From positions 110,134 to 174,133 of the forward strand of contig JACEFZ010027085.1 of NCBI GenBank assembly GCA_014155875.1: 64,000 nt of DNA. Direction: 5' to 3'. The translations under genes were made by a program, and so were the position numbers. The DNA comes from Cepaea nemoralis. Lineage: Eukaryota; Mollusca; Gastropoda; Stylommatophora; Helicidae. The stretch's first letter is position 1, and each line of letters opens with the position of its first letter. Of the stretch, positions 49,628-61,568 are shown piece after piece. The notes beneath the pieces were generated by a model. The model searched no databases and was not told the DNA's origin. It saw only the letters and a list, made by a program, of their open reading frames with translations.

Positions 49628-49880
49628 TGCTCGCTTTGAACTCAAGCGTAGTTCATAAACGTGCTATTTTTTGTGCACTGGACTGATTTTTGCTTGTGGA
49701 CGAGCTTTTCCCTATTACCAGTGTCCCTCGCCATCAGGCGAACCCACTCTGATGTCTTGTGTACTTATAATTTACGTTTCCAAGTCAAGGACAAGAAGTC
49801 AACATTTTAGTCCAGCTGACTGGTGCAGGAGTTGAACCCGCTACTTCAATATTGGCAAACCGGATGTTTGACAGCTTCAT
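49628..49880 (-). mobile_element. SINE family C
   Basis: Family motifs plus a B-box-like GGGTTCAACTCC on the minus strand. Confidence 0.68.
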
Positions 49881-50509
49881 TGCCAAATAAAAAGTAATTT
49901 CGACCAAAATAAAACTGGAAGGCGAAAAATGGGAAGTAGGGGCGTTCACAGTTACGACTTAAAGGTTGTTACTATGGTCGCAGACATGTTGTATTTATAT
50001 CAAATTAAAAGGTGTTGTGTAAGTTAAACTACTGTTTTGATATTTTAACTATAGTTTGATTTATACGCCCATGGTTGTTATGGAAAGTTCGAAGATTGAT
50101 CATCCCATGCACTTGCTAGTTCTCTTATCCATTCGGCCACGCAAACCTCACACCAAGAGATGGACTGGAAGAAGCCTATGTTAATGTTCTGTGAAGATGT
50201 AGGACAGGGGATGTAGGAGACTCACTAAGCCGACCTTCACTTTTCAAATGGGGCAGTGTAGAGCATTTTGTGGGATATTCACTGGTTCAGAGACGGAGCA
50301 TTATGGGGCAACCCTTTGCCGTGAAGTTGGAAACGGGACTAACTCACAAAGCCGGCCTACAATGATAAATCGATGATGAGAATCATAAATGCTGGAAATA
50401 TTAAAACGAGGCTGGTGGATGACAATTCAAAGATTGATTACTAGATTCTTCAGGAATTCAAAACAATGTTTTCCATTAGTGAATTTGAATAACGAAGACA
50501 CAAACAATA

Positions 50510-50684
50510 GATTGCACGATTCCCCGGGAAGGTTAACCCGGTCAACAAATGCCCGCAGAAGTCGAATGTGTCGGCCTAACGGCACAAGAACGCAGCTCTG
50601 CTGTAAACAGGCACAACGCAATCACGTCCGAAAAAGAAAAAAAAACTCCGGATGAACGCAGAAGAAGAAGAAGATTGCACGATT
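50510..50684 (+). mobile_element. 149 bp insertion with 13 bp target duplication and (GAA)n tail
   Basis: AGATTGCACGATT occurs at 50510-50522 and 50672-50684. The inserted piece (50523-50671) ends in GAAGAAGAAG, the tail style of the RTE-like LINEs here, so it was probably moved by RTE machinery. Its body is unrecognised. Confidence 0.68.
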
Positions 50685-50769
50685 TATTGCTTGTCATATT
50701 TCGCTGCATCTCGTTAGGTACATACTGCAGAATTCACACAACATAAAGTAAATTGATTAGATAAATCCT

Positions 50770-51117
50770 TCATGCAGGTGCGATTCTACCTACATCGGCA
50801 GAACATAGCGACAGTTACACAGCAGGGTTGCTGAACACATTCCTAACTGGATTAACAAGATACTACACACAGAAGATGTGAGCCTAGGTAGGCCGACACA
50901 CTGGAACATCCCCGCTTCATCGATCACGAGGCAGCTGGTGGAGAGCGGCCTTGTGATTGAGAGAGACAGTGCCTTCCGTGTATTGCTCAACACACACAAT
51001 AGTCGATTGTTAAAGTTTGCAGAAGCCATAATGATTAACCTACATAAGCCAATCTTGTGCAAAAAAAAACCAAAAACAAAACATGTTAGTCAGTTTAAAA
51101 TTACCATGGTAGACAAT
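50770..51117 (+). pseudogene. Penelope GIY-YIG endonuclease fragment
   Basis: The plus strand reads CDSTYIGRT, a stop, then RQLHSRVAEHIPNWINK and SAFRVLLNTHNSRLLKFAEA, matching the GIY-YIG core and late helices of Penelope nucleases. One in-frame stop interrupts it. Confidence 0.72.
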
Positions 51118-51291
51118 TGACATGTGTATATTTCGGCTTGAAGGATTTATCTAATCAATTTACTTTATGTTGTGTGAATTCAGCAGTATGTACCTGACGA
51201 GATGCAGCGAAATATGCCAGGCAATAAATCGTGCAATCTATTCTTTGTGTCTTCGTTATTCAAATAATAAACTCTTGTCCGGCAGGGACAC

Positions 51292-51520
51292 GGGAGTCTC
51301 CGCAGCGGAGTGGTTACGTAATCTGTCTCGCCCTCCAAATGTTGTGGGTTCGCTTCGGGACCTACATCGTTCGGTTCCATACTGTAATTTTCCGGAGGCT
51401 TCTGGGGGTCGTCGCTGGAGATGCGGGGTTCGTGCTTCGTGCGACGCTTTCGACAGGCCGCCTTGCGGAAGAGACCGACCTATATGAGATAAAATCAGGT
51501 GCATTGAAGTAGATTCTCTT
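51292..51520 (+). mobile_element. SINE family B, diverged
   Basis: GGGAGTCTCCGCAGCGGAGT head, GTTGTGGGTTCGCTTCGGG near the B box, and end GAGATAAAATCAGGTGCATT. A poly-C run follows at 51533. Confidence 0.75.
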
Positions 51521-51899
51521 GCCGTTTGGAAACACCCCCCCCCCCCCCCACCGCCCCCTTTTCGTAATTTTGTTAAAAGGCGTAGGTAAGCAATTACAGA
51601 AAGTACTGTCACTACTTTAGAGCACATTCAATAAAAACAAACAAACACATGAGCTCAAAATGAGGAAACTCCACATACAGAAACTTCGAACTTTTTGACC
51701 AGTCTTTTTCAAGGAACAAGCAAGGGCAAGCATGAATAATGATCACCATGTTAAGGTCCGTTGCAGAACGATGTTCTTATCGCAATCCGTTGAACAGGTT
51801 CTTGGTCAATACAAAATAACAACACTGAGCTATGTCTCCCTCGAAAAAGGTGGAGATAATAAATAGTAAATACAGACACAATGTGTACCTTACAGGTAA

Positions 51900-52140
51900 C
51901 ACAAATCCAAACTCAAAACAATGTTTTCCCGTAGTGAATTTGAATAACGACAAGTTTTAAATCACCATGGTAAACAACTGATATTACCGTGTGAACATGT
52001 GTATATTTCAGCTTGAACGATGATTCTAATTATTTTACTCTATGTTATCTGACATCTGCAGTAAGCACCTGACTAGATGCAGCGAAATGTGCCAGGTAAT
52101 AAATCGTACTAAATATGGCTTGTGTCTTCGTTATACAAAT
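51900..52140 (+). mobile_element. Second Penelope terminal fragment
   Basis: AACAATGTTTTCCCGTAGTG and CACCTGACTAGATGCAGC then GAAATGTGCCAGGTAATA match segments at 50461 and 51190 in direct orientation. Confidence 0.62.
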
Positions 52141-52660
52141 CAAAGCGTCGATTCATGTGTGTGGTCTTTCTGTTGCCCCTACCCCGTTCAACCACAGAAG
52201 AGAAGTTATAATTAGGGCCCATCTAAGCCTGTGATGAATAATCATGTGACTGAATCAATCAAAATTCGGATGTTAATTTGAAAGGGATTGTTGTCCATAA
52301 GAGGTAATAGCTATTTGTTGTGCTGTGGTGTAAATTATATCTTATTATTACGTTTTTGTTGTCATTGTTATTTTTACACTGTGATTTTCTTTGTGGGTTT
52401 TGCGTTCGGTGTAAGGTATGTATACACCGTGTCTGTTTTTATTATTTTTCACCGTTTTGCGGGCGCCACTGTTCTCATCGTGTATTGAGCCTCATCAGAG
52501 GTTTGTTCTTTCAAAATCTGGATACGCCCCTGCCGTTCTCACTTCCGGGAGCTGCAATAGTCCATGCAGCTAGCACGGTTGCCTGCCAACCCAGTGGTTG
52601 TGTGTTTGAGTCCGCTCAATTCGGGAATTTTAAAAGTTGATATATGAACTCCCAGGTTGA
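52140..52660. other. No recognisable gene
   Basis: Contains only a tRNA-like scrap near 52560-52620 (GGTTGCCTGCCAACCC, GTTTGAGTCCG), perhaps a SINE head. Confidence 0.4.
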
Positions 52661-52860
52661 CTCGTCTAAAGATTAGCTGTTAACTGTGTATCCTTTACAC
52701 GACATGACAGTAAACCCCATTATGCTTTGGCTGTTTTTGATTTCTTGGTAAGGTTACGTTCAGTAGTTTGCCATTGATTTCTGAACGACCGGCACTCATA
52801 CCATTCTATAAAAACCAATGCAAGCTAGTCTGCTGTCAATTCGACCGCAGCTGTGTTTCG
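52660..52860 (-). mobile_element. SINE family A, reverse
   Basis: The complement contains CGGTCGTTCAGAAATCAATG, GCAAACTACTGAACGTAAC and CCTTACCAAGAAATCA. Confidence 0.7.
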
Positions 52861-52924
52861 GACGTGGTATGCGGGATTACGAACTGCGTCCATGACTCCT
52901 TCACTCCAGAACCGGCAAAGGAGG

Positions 52925-53035
52925 GACCTTACCCGAGTGGGTAAATAGCGACACCTTACCTGAGTGGGTAAATAGCGGCACCTTACCCGAGTGGGTAAAT
53001 AGCGGCACCTTACCTGAGTGGGTAAATAGGTATCA
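52925..53035. repeat. 28 bp tandem repeat, four units
   Basis: ACCTTACCCGAGTGGGTAAA then TAGCGGC repeated, each unit with an internal ACC/GGT palindrome (TTACCCGAGTGGGTAA). Confidence 0.93.
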
Positions 53036-53189
53036 GGAAATATTCTGGGAAGTAAATTCAGTTATTGTGATGTTGATCACATTCCCATTGAGTGTCGTGT
53101 GGTCTATACAACCGTGGTGATGGCACCATTTACCCAGTGTCTTGGGAAGTGAATTTATTATATTGACCACGCCATCCCTGGAGTGCCAG

Positions 53190-53545
53190 CTAGTCTCTGT
53201 TCATGTTATATTGTTACATCCTGCTGCAGGCATTACTTCTCTGATCTGTTCATGTTATATTGTTACATTCTGCTGCGGGCATTACTTCTCTGATCTGTTC
53301 ATGTTATATTGTTACATCCTGCTGCGGGCATTACTTCTCTGATCTGTTCATGTTATATTGTTACATCCTGCTGCAGGCATTACTTCTCTGATCTGTTCAT
53401 GTTATATTGTTACATTCTGCTGCAAGCATTACTTCTCTGATCTGTTCATGTTATATTGTTACATCCTGCTGCGGGCATTACTTCTCTGATCTGTTCATGT
53501 TATATTGTTACATCCTGCTGCAGGCATTACTTCTCTGATCTGTTA
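53190..53545. repeat. 48 bp tandem repeat, seven units
   Basis: CTGTTCATGTTATATTGTTA, CATCCTGCTGCGGG and CATTACTTCTCTGAT repeated with very few differences, indicating recent expansion. Confidence 0.95.
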
Positions 53546-53799
53546 ATTGATTCAGTGCCAAACAAAACCTAGGTTTGTACCAAACATGGTACACAATCAA
53601 ATGAACAAATATTATGATATAAACTTCAGTTCACTAAGCACTGAGACTGCGGAAGATACCGAGAAACGAAACAAATAACACAATGACCATAAAATGGCGA
53701 TGTATCGTCCTTTTCCCCCAAAATGGGATGTCGTATTTGACGATATATTATCCGTTGACATTTAATTAGTTAAGATTATTGCTCATTAGCCAGTTCTGT

Positions 53800-54221
53800 G
53801 CCTCATGAATGTTCATGTGCAATGCGTCTTTAATGTCCATTATCTCTCTTTGTGGTCGTCAACCCCAGCCTTTGTTTCCATGAATCACGCATTCTACTAA
53901 CGTTCTTTTCAAACTACTGTATCGTTTAATATGGACAAAATACTCGCATTTCAGTTTTCGAGACACATTCTGTTGTTTAGCCAATGTTCTTCTCTATTCT
54001 TTTCCCCTCTATCTTTCCAGATGTCACCAAATTCTCCAGTTTACGTCTTCTCACACTAGCCCAAAAATGATGACTGTCTACGTCTAATTTCTCTAATCAG
54101 TTTACGGTTTTCATTTGTTTCTTGTAGGGCTTGCTCACTGGCTTTTCTGTCTGTCATTGGTATTCTTTACAATTTCAAACACACACACACACGCACGCAC
54201 GCACACGCACACGCACGCACG

Positions 54222-54256
<35 letters not shown>

Positions 54257-54500
54257 TTCGACTGCAATCTAAATGTAATGTGTTCAGCTGTTCTGCTCCT
54301 TGTCCATGTTTCACGTCCATAAAATGTACAGGTTCTATATAGCACTTCAACAATCTTTGTCTAGCTGCTGTTGCCATCTTTTTATTGGTCAGTACGTTTT
54401 ACATCTTGCAAAAGATACCTTCTCCGTGGCGATTCTTGTTCTAATCTCTTTAAGGCACCTCCCATTGGATGTTATGATTGTTCCGAGATAGTTGTACTTC
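53800..54500 (-). pseudogene. LINE reverse-transcriptase C-terminal remnant
   Basis: The minus strand reads RLLKCYIEPVHFMDVKHGQG. Further on it has the complement of the same thumb motifs as 8225-8745 (AGTTTACGTCTTCTCACACT region). Interrupted by a (CA)n tract. Confidence 0.62.
54178..54256. repeat. (CA)n microsatellite with CACG interruptions
   Basis: About 78 bp of CA repeats mixed with GCAC units, inside the LINE remnant. Confidence 0.95.
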
Positions 54501-54738
54501 TAAGCTAACTCACACTTATTAGTAACTTGTACTGGGAACAAGTGGCGACTATGTGATGCGGAAATAATTATTCGACGCCCATAGAGATAAAAAGAGGAGT
54601 ACCGCCGCGTATATATTGTTCCCCAACTCTATACGACTTATACACAGAAAGGATTTTTAATGTTATCAAAGTTTGGGATGGGCGTTATTAATTTTCTTTC
54701 TTTCTTTTTTTTATAATCGTTTATTATGTACAAAAGCA

Positions 54739-55328
54739 TTTACAAAAAGCTAAGGGTCAACGTTTGGTGCAGAGAATGGAGGTAGAGGCGATCAGTGCAG
54801 CTTTCCGCTGGATGGAGAATACGATACACACGCACACATCGTGATTGTAACTGACTCAAAAAGCTTGCTGAGGAAGGTGAGGACAGGCAAGCTTCGGGCA
54901 GAGTGGCTTGCTTCGCTTCGGAAGTCACGAGTGGCAAGCATCGCCTGGATCTTTTCTCCGGGCCATGCCGGTGTGCTGGGAAATGAACAGGTGGACAGAT
55001 TGGCTGGCTCTGCAAAACTTGGTGGAGTATTGATGCATGCCAAGGCAGACGTGGTTGCGGCCTTGTGAAAGCACGTGCACACCTCGGAGGAGCAAATGGA
55101 ATACCATAGTCTGGTAAGAATGAGACAGCGAGGAGTGACGGGGGGATCTGGCTCTACCCTCAGAGGAAAGGCAAGACGGATATATAATCAGATTACTACT
55201 GGTACTATTGGTGTTGGAACTCTTCGCTGGCTGCTGAGGATGGGGACGGAGCGCTTATGGGAATGCCCTGAATGCTATGATGTCGGTTCCTAAATCAATC
55301 AATCATAAATTAATCAATCAATCAATCA
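54739..55328 (+). mobile_element. I-like LINE 3' end with RNase H and (AATC)n tail
   Basis: It encodes IVTDSKSLLRKVRTGKLRAE, FSPGHAGVLGNEQVDRLAGS and then TGTIGVGTLRWLLRMGTE, CPECYDVGS, stop. The RNase H last active-site region and a following Cys motif are intact, with one stop within the region. Target duplication ATGTACAAAAGCA at 54726-54738 and 55329-55341; tail of AATC repeats. Confidence 0.85.
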
Positions 55329-55339
55329 ATGTACAAAAG

Positions 55340-55342
<3 letters not shown>

Positions 55343-55418
<76 letters not shown>
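55343..55418. repeat. (GA)n microsatellite
   Basis: About 75 bp of GA, directly followed by CTATTTGTTCAAACTGAAT, a flank also beside the GA tract at 61921. Confidence 0.97.
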
Positions 55419-55420
<2 letters not shown>

Positions 55421-55439
55421 ATTTGTTCAAACTGAATTA

Positions 55440-55865
55440 AATTTACAAACATAAATGACATTTCCTCTAAACATATTTATCAACATAAACCCTATAGACT
55501 TCCAAGGTCGTTAATGTAAGGAAAGTTTCTTTAAATTGTGGGTGGCCTTAAGAGGCCAGTAAAAAAAATGTTGTTTCCCCTTGCAGGGGAGATAAGGCAA
55601 TAGGTATCATTAAAAGTACAGTTTTAAGAATTAAACATAAACGGACTATTGAAAAAGTTGGTCATAAAATGTAAGTAAATAAAGATTAAGCAAATGTTGT
55701 ATAAAGACTTTAATAGCTTTTTTTATGATTGCAAAAGAAAAACCATCTGCGGTATTAACTGTTTAATTTCTCAAATAAAAATAAAGACTTTGATGTTAGT
55801 TAATGTATTATAGCTAGGTATACCATTTTCTTTTTCAAATTCTAGTACTCTCCCTTGTAACAATA
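55440..55865. other. Repeat-derived flank without coding potential
   Basis: 55440-55570 matches 62060-62190 (CATAAACCCTATAGACTTCC, GTGGCCTTAAGAGGCCAGT). The rest is AT-rich and unassigned. Confidence 0.5.
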
Positions 55866-55869
55866 TTAG

Positions 55870-56530
55870 ATGTTTATGTCCCTCTACCAATCGCAGACTG
55901 CTACTGCAACCATCTTATGCAATTTACAGATAAACTTAAAGAAAGTCAAATATACAAATAGAAACGCAAAATTTGATCTACAGGAGATTAAAGATAAATT
56001 CAACTTAGAGGTAAAGAACAGATTCGATGCATTGTCCAATATAGAAATATTATTTCAAGACGTCAGTGACCAATTGGAAATATAAAAGAAATCAGTCAAG
56101 AAACTGTACTAACAACAATGATAATCCCAAAAATAAAGATAATAGGACGCAAGAAATAGATGATGGAAGATATCTTAAAACTCGTGGAAATAAGAAGAAA
56201 TAACAAAAATAACAAGGAAATATACGAAGAGATTCACAGGAAAATTAGGAAGCTATGCAAAGAGGCAAAAGAAACATGGCTTGAGGAAAATTGCAAGGAA
56301 ATTGAAAACCAACACAACACCCAGAATATCAAATTAATGCACACAAGAATTAATTACATCACTAACAAAAGAACACACACATCAACAGGTTGCCTAAATA
56401 CCAAAGATGGCAAAATCATAATAGAAAAAGATCAGATTTTACATGCGTGGTCAGATTATGCGAAAAACTTTTATGATGATACAAGAGAAGAACAATATGA
56501 TCATCAGAATAATAATGAAGTACCATGAAT
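55870..56530 (+). pseudogene. LINE fragment between endonuclease and RT
   Basis: The plus strand reads NRFDALSNIEILFQDVSDQ, then IRKLCKEAKETWLEENCKEI and YITNKRTHTSTGCLNTKDGK, then ILHAWSDYAKNFYDD. This resembles the linker before RT in RTE-like LINEs. Frameshifts are present. A family A SINE follows. Confidence 0.66.
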
Positions 56531-56564
56531 TTTGTTTGTCGGGGTGTTCTTCTTTTAGATATCT

Positions 56565-56815
56565 AGCAATTCCGCAGAGTCGTCTCCCTGGCGAAGAGGT
56601 TAACGATTTTCTCCGTAATCCCGTATATCCACGTTTGGGGACATAGCTGCGCGAGATTCGGTAGGGAATCGGGTTGCGTTGGTTACTTACAGGGGTATCT
56701 GAGATTGTGGCTCAGTAAGCAATGCAAAACACTCTGCGTAATCTTGCAAAGACATCAACAACAGCGGTAAAATGCTGTTGTTGACAGCGATGTAAATAGG
56801 ATATGCGAAAAAAAT
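56565..56815 (+). mobile_element. SINE family A
   Basis: Head CGTCTCCCTGGCGAAGAGG, body GGCTCAGTAAGCAATGCAAA and CGTAATCTTGCAAAGACATC, end GTAAATAGGATATGCG and poly-A. Confidence 0.75.
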
Positions 56816-56917
56816 AAAATTCGGCAGAATGCTTGAACATAAGTATAGTGATCAATCAAGGCATTACTATCATGTTATTATGATATTTGAAATATTCTCT
56901 AAGCAAACGTAATTGCA

Positions 56918-59285
56918 GATTAGCAGTACCAGACTTCAAAGAAAGGATATACACAAACAAACTTGGAAATCATGTGACAAGAGAACCTATAATCAAATAG
57001 ATCACATTTTAATTAACAACAGAAATGCATCAAACATACAGCAAGTTAGAAGTTATAGAGGAGCTGAGTGCCACAGTGACCACTTCCTCGTTGGGGCAAA
57101 ATTTAAAATAAAACTTAAGAGAGCTTTCTATGCTAAACTACAAAGGTTACACCCAACATATAACAGAGAAAAACTACAAGAAATTACAGTCAAAGAGAAA
57201 TTTACAGATGAAATAAAATATAAACTTGAAACTCTGCAAAACCCTTTGGATGAAAGCGTTGACCAAACTTGGTTGAACATCAAGAATACAATTCAATCTA
57301 CCGCAGAAGAATGTCTCGGTGTGTTAACCACGCATAGAAAGAACAGATGGTTTAATCAAAAATGTGAAGAAGCTGTCATTAGGAAAAAGAATGCCAGACA
57401 TTTATGGTTAAATGACATCAACAACATCCAAAAGGAAGAGCATTGTAGAAATGAATGTAAAGAGGCTACAAAAATAGTCCGACAGCAGAAGCGAGAATAT
57501 ATGAGTAATATAATCAAAGATATGGAAACTAATCACCAGAAAAATGAATCCAGAAATTTTTTTTAAAGAACTGAAGTCAATGAAACGAGGGCACCAACAA
57601 AACACATATGGTTTAAAAGACAAAAATGAGAATATGATAAATACCAATGAGGAAATGTGCAACACATGGAAAGAATATTTTGTTGAATTACTAAATTGTG
57701 AAGCTCCAAGTAACATTTTCCCACAGGAAGAGGTTCTAACATGTGAACCACAAATTGAAGAACCTACATTTGAAGAAATCCTATATGTAATCACACGACT
57801 TAAAAACAATAAGGCAACTGGGACTGATGGAATTGCTGCTGAATTTATAAAGGCAGGTGGCCATGCATTACATCTAAAGCTATACGAACTAATAATAAAA
57901 ATCTGGAGGACAGAAGAATTACCCCATGACTGGAAAGAGTCATTATTGATACCTATCTTTAAGAAAGGAGACAAGTTCCAATGTGGAAATTATAGAGGAA
58001 TATCACTACTGTCCACAAGCTATAAGATACTATAAGCAGTATTACTAAATAGACTAAAACCATATTCAGAAGACATATTAGGTGACTACCAGGCGGGTAT
58101 TAGACAAAACAGATCAACAATAGATCAGATATTTATCTTACGACAAATAGCCGAGAAAAATTGGGAATATAAAAGAGATCTCCATAACATTTTTGTGGAT
58201 TTTTAAAAAGGCTTATGATAGTGTCCATAGGAATAGTCTATGGAATGCTATGCAGGAATTTGGAATACCAAGGAAGTTAATCAACATGACCAGACTATGC
58301 ATGGACGATACTTATAATATAGTAACATATAAAGGCGGGAAATCAGATCCTTTCCAAATAACATCCGGCTTGAAACAGGGTGATGCACTATCGCCGCTAC
58401 TCTTCAATCTAGCTCTAGAGAAAGTTGTAAGGAAGGTAAAGGAGGAATGTGATATTGGAGGAACATCCAAGCTGCTTGGTTATGCAGATGATATAGATAT
58501 TATAGGGCAAAGTGAACAAAAGACATTGGAAATATTGACTCACTTAAAGGAAAAAGCCCAACAGATGGGGCTGGTTATCAACCAAGATAAGACAGAATAT
58601 ATGGTAATTTCAAGAGACGGAATGGCTAAAAACTCTGGCCACATACAAATAGATAATATGACCATTAAAAGAACGGAAACATACAAATACCTGGGTGCAA
58701 TCTTCAACTGCTCCAACATTATAAGGTAAGAAATACAAACTAGAATTAACTCTGGAAATAAGATAAACTATGCACTACAACATCTACTAAAATCAAAAGC
58801 GCTATCTCGTAACACCAAAATCACAATATACAAAACACTGACCAGACCAGTTGTGCTGTATGGCTCTGAAACCTGGAGTACAACGAAAGGAGACGAAGCC
58901 TTGCTACAAACCTTTGAGAACAAAGTTTTAAGACGCATCTTTGGACCCATTAGGGATACACAAAGTGGAGAGTGGAAAAGAAGAAGTAACAAAGACATTT
59001 ATGATCTGTCTAAGTCCCCGCTAATCACTGGTATCATGAAGGCTAATAGACTACAATGGCTGGGGCATATAGAAAGAATGGAAGATAATAGGGAAACAAA
59101 ACTCGCTTACACTCAGGAAATAAATGACCGTAGACCCCGAGGTAGACCAAGAAGGCGGTGGAGAGATAATACATATACAGATCTACAAGCACTTGGAATC
59201 AACGACTGGCAAGAGAAGGTCCACCAGAGAGACGAATGGAGACGGATTGTATCTGCAGCAAAGAACCTCAATGGCTCGGAACGCT
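56918..59285 (+). pseudogene. RTE-like endonuclease C-terminus and reverse transcriptase
   Basis: Endonuclease end: YNQIDHILINNR and ECHSDHFLVGAKFKIK (catalytic SDH). RT: NKATGTDGIAAEFIKAGG, YRGISLLSTSYKIL, FVDF then KAYDSVHRNSLW, SGLKQGDALSPLLFNLALEK, LLGYADDIDIIGQSE (catalytic YADD) and TYKYLGAIF. Thumb: VLYGSETWSTTKGDEAL and [18 protein letters not shown]. Breaks: a frame change in an eight-T run near 57560, a stop near 58033, a frame change near 58200, a stop at 58727. All catalytic motifs are still readable. Confidence 0.88.
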
Positions 59286-59385
59286 GAAGAAGAAGTCAAT
59301 CAATCAATCATGTGCCATGCCGGAAAGCGTGGGCGGTCATGACTCGCCATTTCACTCGATCACCAGTGTCGTGAAGAAGAAGAAG
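56918..59385 (+). mobile_element. RTE-like LINE, 5'-truncated, with 13 bp target duplication
   Basis: AAACGTAATTGCA at 56905-56917 and 59386-59398 brackets 2.47 kb. It carries the end of an endonuclease, RT and thumb, then an unusual tail: (AATC)n, about 70 bp that is the reverse complement of another LINE's 3' end, and (GAA)n. Few mutations, so relatively recent. Confidence 0.88.
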
Positions 59386-59408
59386 AAACGTAATTGCACC
59401 AGCATTTA

Positions 59409-59410
<2 letters not shown>

Positions 59411-59500
<90 letters not shown>
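59411..59500. repeat. (GA)n microsatellite with poly-G end
   Basis: About 90 bp of GA then a run of G at 59503-59512, followed by AACTATTTGTAATATTTGTC and a repeat-derived flank similar to 62041-62140. Confidence 0.96.
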
Positions 59501-59504
<4 letters not shown>

Positions 59505-59619
59505 GGGGGGGGGAGAACTATTTGTAATATTTGTCAACATAAGCCCCATAAGCTTGCACGGCCTTTCGCCAGTGCGAAAATAAGTGCATGCAGGCCTTGA
59601 TTGTGCCAGACCAGGTTTT

Positions 59620-60044
59620 GTCCTACTCACTTCACCTGTTGATCGTCATCTCTCTCATTCCTATCACCTAGACCATAGTCACCAGTCAAACCACTCACCT
59701 TCTCGTTGCTACTTTTTCGTTGAAATCTCCGAGGATGACGGTCATTTCAAAATTTTTACTCTGGTCCTCGGCCATGTCTAATTCGTTATATCATTCAAGA
59801 AGCCCTGGGCATGAAAACGTGAGGCGAAGAAATTCATTGGCATTGAGAATATTTCGCATTTACTGAACCCTTGCCTTCTACAAATCCACATTGTTCTTCT
59901 CCTATTTATATATCCATTGTAATTGATGCCCCTATATTTTTTTCTCTCCACCAGAATGGTTTATGCTGTATTCCTCGGAAGTTATACTGCCCTCTGGTCT
60001 CACACGTACCTAATATGTTAATATTCAGTCTTCTCATTTCTTTC
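59620..60044. other. No recognisable gene
   Basis: Short frames only; the minus strand around 59900-60040 may hold a decayed LINE segment (LPRNTA-like scraps) but I cannot support it. Confidence 0.4.
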
Positions 60045-60121
60045 TTAATGTTATCAAAGTTTGGGATGGGCGTTATTAATTTTTTTTTTTTTTAAATAAT
60101 CGTTTATTATGTACAAAAGCA

Positions 60122-61568
60122 TTTACAAAAAGCTAATGGTCGACGTTTGGTGCAGGAGAGCCTGGCATATGATACCACAACATCTAGCTTAAGAATGGAG
60201 GTAGAGGCGGTCAGTGCAGCTTTCAGCTGGATGGATAATACGATACACACGCACACATCGTGATTGTAACTGACTCAAAAAGCTTGCTGAGGAAGGTGAG
60301 AACAGGCAATCTTCGGATAAAGTGGCTTGCTTCGTTTCGGAGGTCACGGGTGGCAAGCATCGCCTGGATCATTTCTCCGGGGCATGCCGGTGTGCTGGGG
60401 AATGAACAGGCGGACAGATTGGCTGGCTCTGCAAAACTTGGTGGAGTAACGATGCATGACAAGGCAGACGTGGTTGCGGCCTTGTGGGAGCACGTGTACA
60501 CCCTGGAGGAGCAAATGGATCACCATAGTCTGGTAAGAATGAGACAGCGAGGAGTAACGGGTGCCTCGACGTGTCTTCCCGCAATAACTAACAACTGGAA
60601 TCCACAAATCGAAGTGTTGTAGATAATAACAACTCGTCAACCAACTGAAAACATAGAACACTGTTCTCACCTTGAATTCGTAGAACATGAAATAACTGAG
60701 GCATTCTAGCGAACGTTTTTACACTTTAATACGTGCTGCAGAAACAACGGGATAACAGATCTCCAATATCATAAACTGCCCTTCAGACAGGGTCGGCGTT
60801 TATTTATATATTTATGGATAAGTTCCCTGTTCTACTCCGTTCACCTTGAATCCTAGTCTCAAATCTCACGGTTCAGTATTTCAGCAAATCGTCTAGGTTT
60901 TTCAACGCCCGGTCCTTTCATTGATGTATCCTCGTCCACACATTCCTCTCCCGTTGCTCACTTGCCGATCCTAGCAATCAATGCGTCCCGAATATCCCTT
61001 TTAACACGGAGCCTTCAGAAACACAACTGCTTCGTGTCGCAGCCTCACAATGTCTGTTTCTCTGTTGTCCTCTGACGTTTTATGTTTCCCTTGGTTTCCC
61101 CTGTTGACCGTCCATTTTTGGTGTGTCCATAATGGAAAATCCCTTTTCTGCTTTTCTGTATTTTCTTTGGCGTGCTCGTCTGGATCTTTTCTCCGGGGCA
61201 TGCCGGTGTGCTGGGGAATGAACAGGCGGACAGATTGGCTGGCTCTGCAAAACTTGGTGGAGTATTGATGCATGACAAGGCAGACGTGGTTGCGGCCTTG
61301 TGGGAGCACGTGCACACCTCGAAGGAACAAATGGATCACCATAGTCTGGCAAGAATGAGACAGCGAGGAGTGACGGGGGGATCTGGCTCTACCTTCAGAG
61401 GAAAGGCGAGACGGACATATAATCAGATTGCTACTGGTACTATTGGTGTTGGAACTCTTCACTGGCTGCTGAGGATGGGGACGGAGCGCTTATGGGAATG
61501 CCCCGAATGCTGTGATGTCGGTTCCTAAATCAATCAATCAATCAATCAGTCAGTCAATCAATCAATCA
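60122..61568 (+). mobile_element. I-like LINE 3' end, rearranged
   Basis: RNase H region appears twice: 60260-60565 (IVTDSKSLLRKVRTGNLRIK, ISPGHAGVLGNEQADRLAGS) and 61172-61528 (FSPGHAGVLGNEQADRLAGS ... TGTIGVGTLHWLLRMGTE, CPECCDVGS). Ends in (AATC)n. Target duplication ATGTACAAAAGCA at 60109-60121 and 61569-61581. Between the halves, 60565-61171 is unrelated. Confidence 0.8.

Larger units (their letters stand above)
50455..51270 (+). mobile_element. Penelope-like remnant with inverted terminal segments
   Basis: A GIY-YIG fragment (50770-51117) lies between two inverted copies of a segment of about 107 bp: 50672-50778 (reverse) and 51133-51240 (forward). They share GATTAGATAAATCCTTCA and ATTCACACAACATAAAGT. 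Inverted terminal repeats are a known Penelope architecture. The RT is absent. Confidence 0.75.
54655..55570 (+). repeat. Copy 1 of a duplicated segment carrying an I-like LINE insertion
   Basis: The left flank GTTTGGGATGGGCGTTATTA and right flank TTTGTTCAAACTGAAT recur at 60060 and 62042. Within it the LINE lies at 54739-55328. Copy 1 lacks about 40 bp near 54770 and about 340 bp near 55341 that copy 2 has. Confidence 0.72.

Noticed and set aside
53190..53545. Possible CRISPR or coding repeat
   Set aside because: Simple 48 bp tandem repeat; no spacers and frames not maintained.
57408..57974. 188-codon reverse-strand frame
   Set aside because: It is the shadow of the RTE-like endonuclease/RT on the plus strand.
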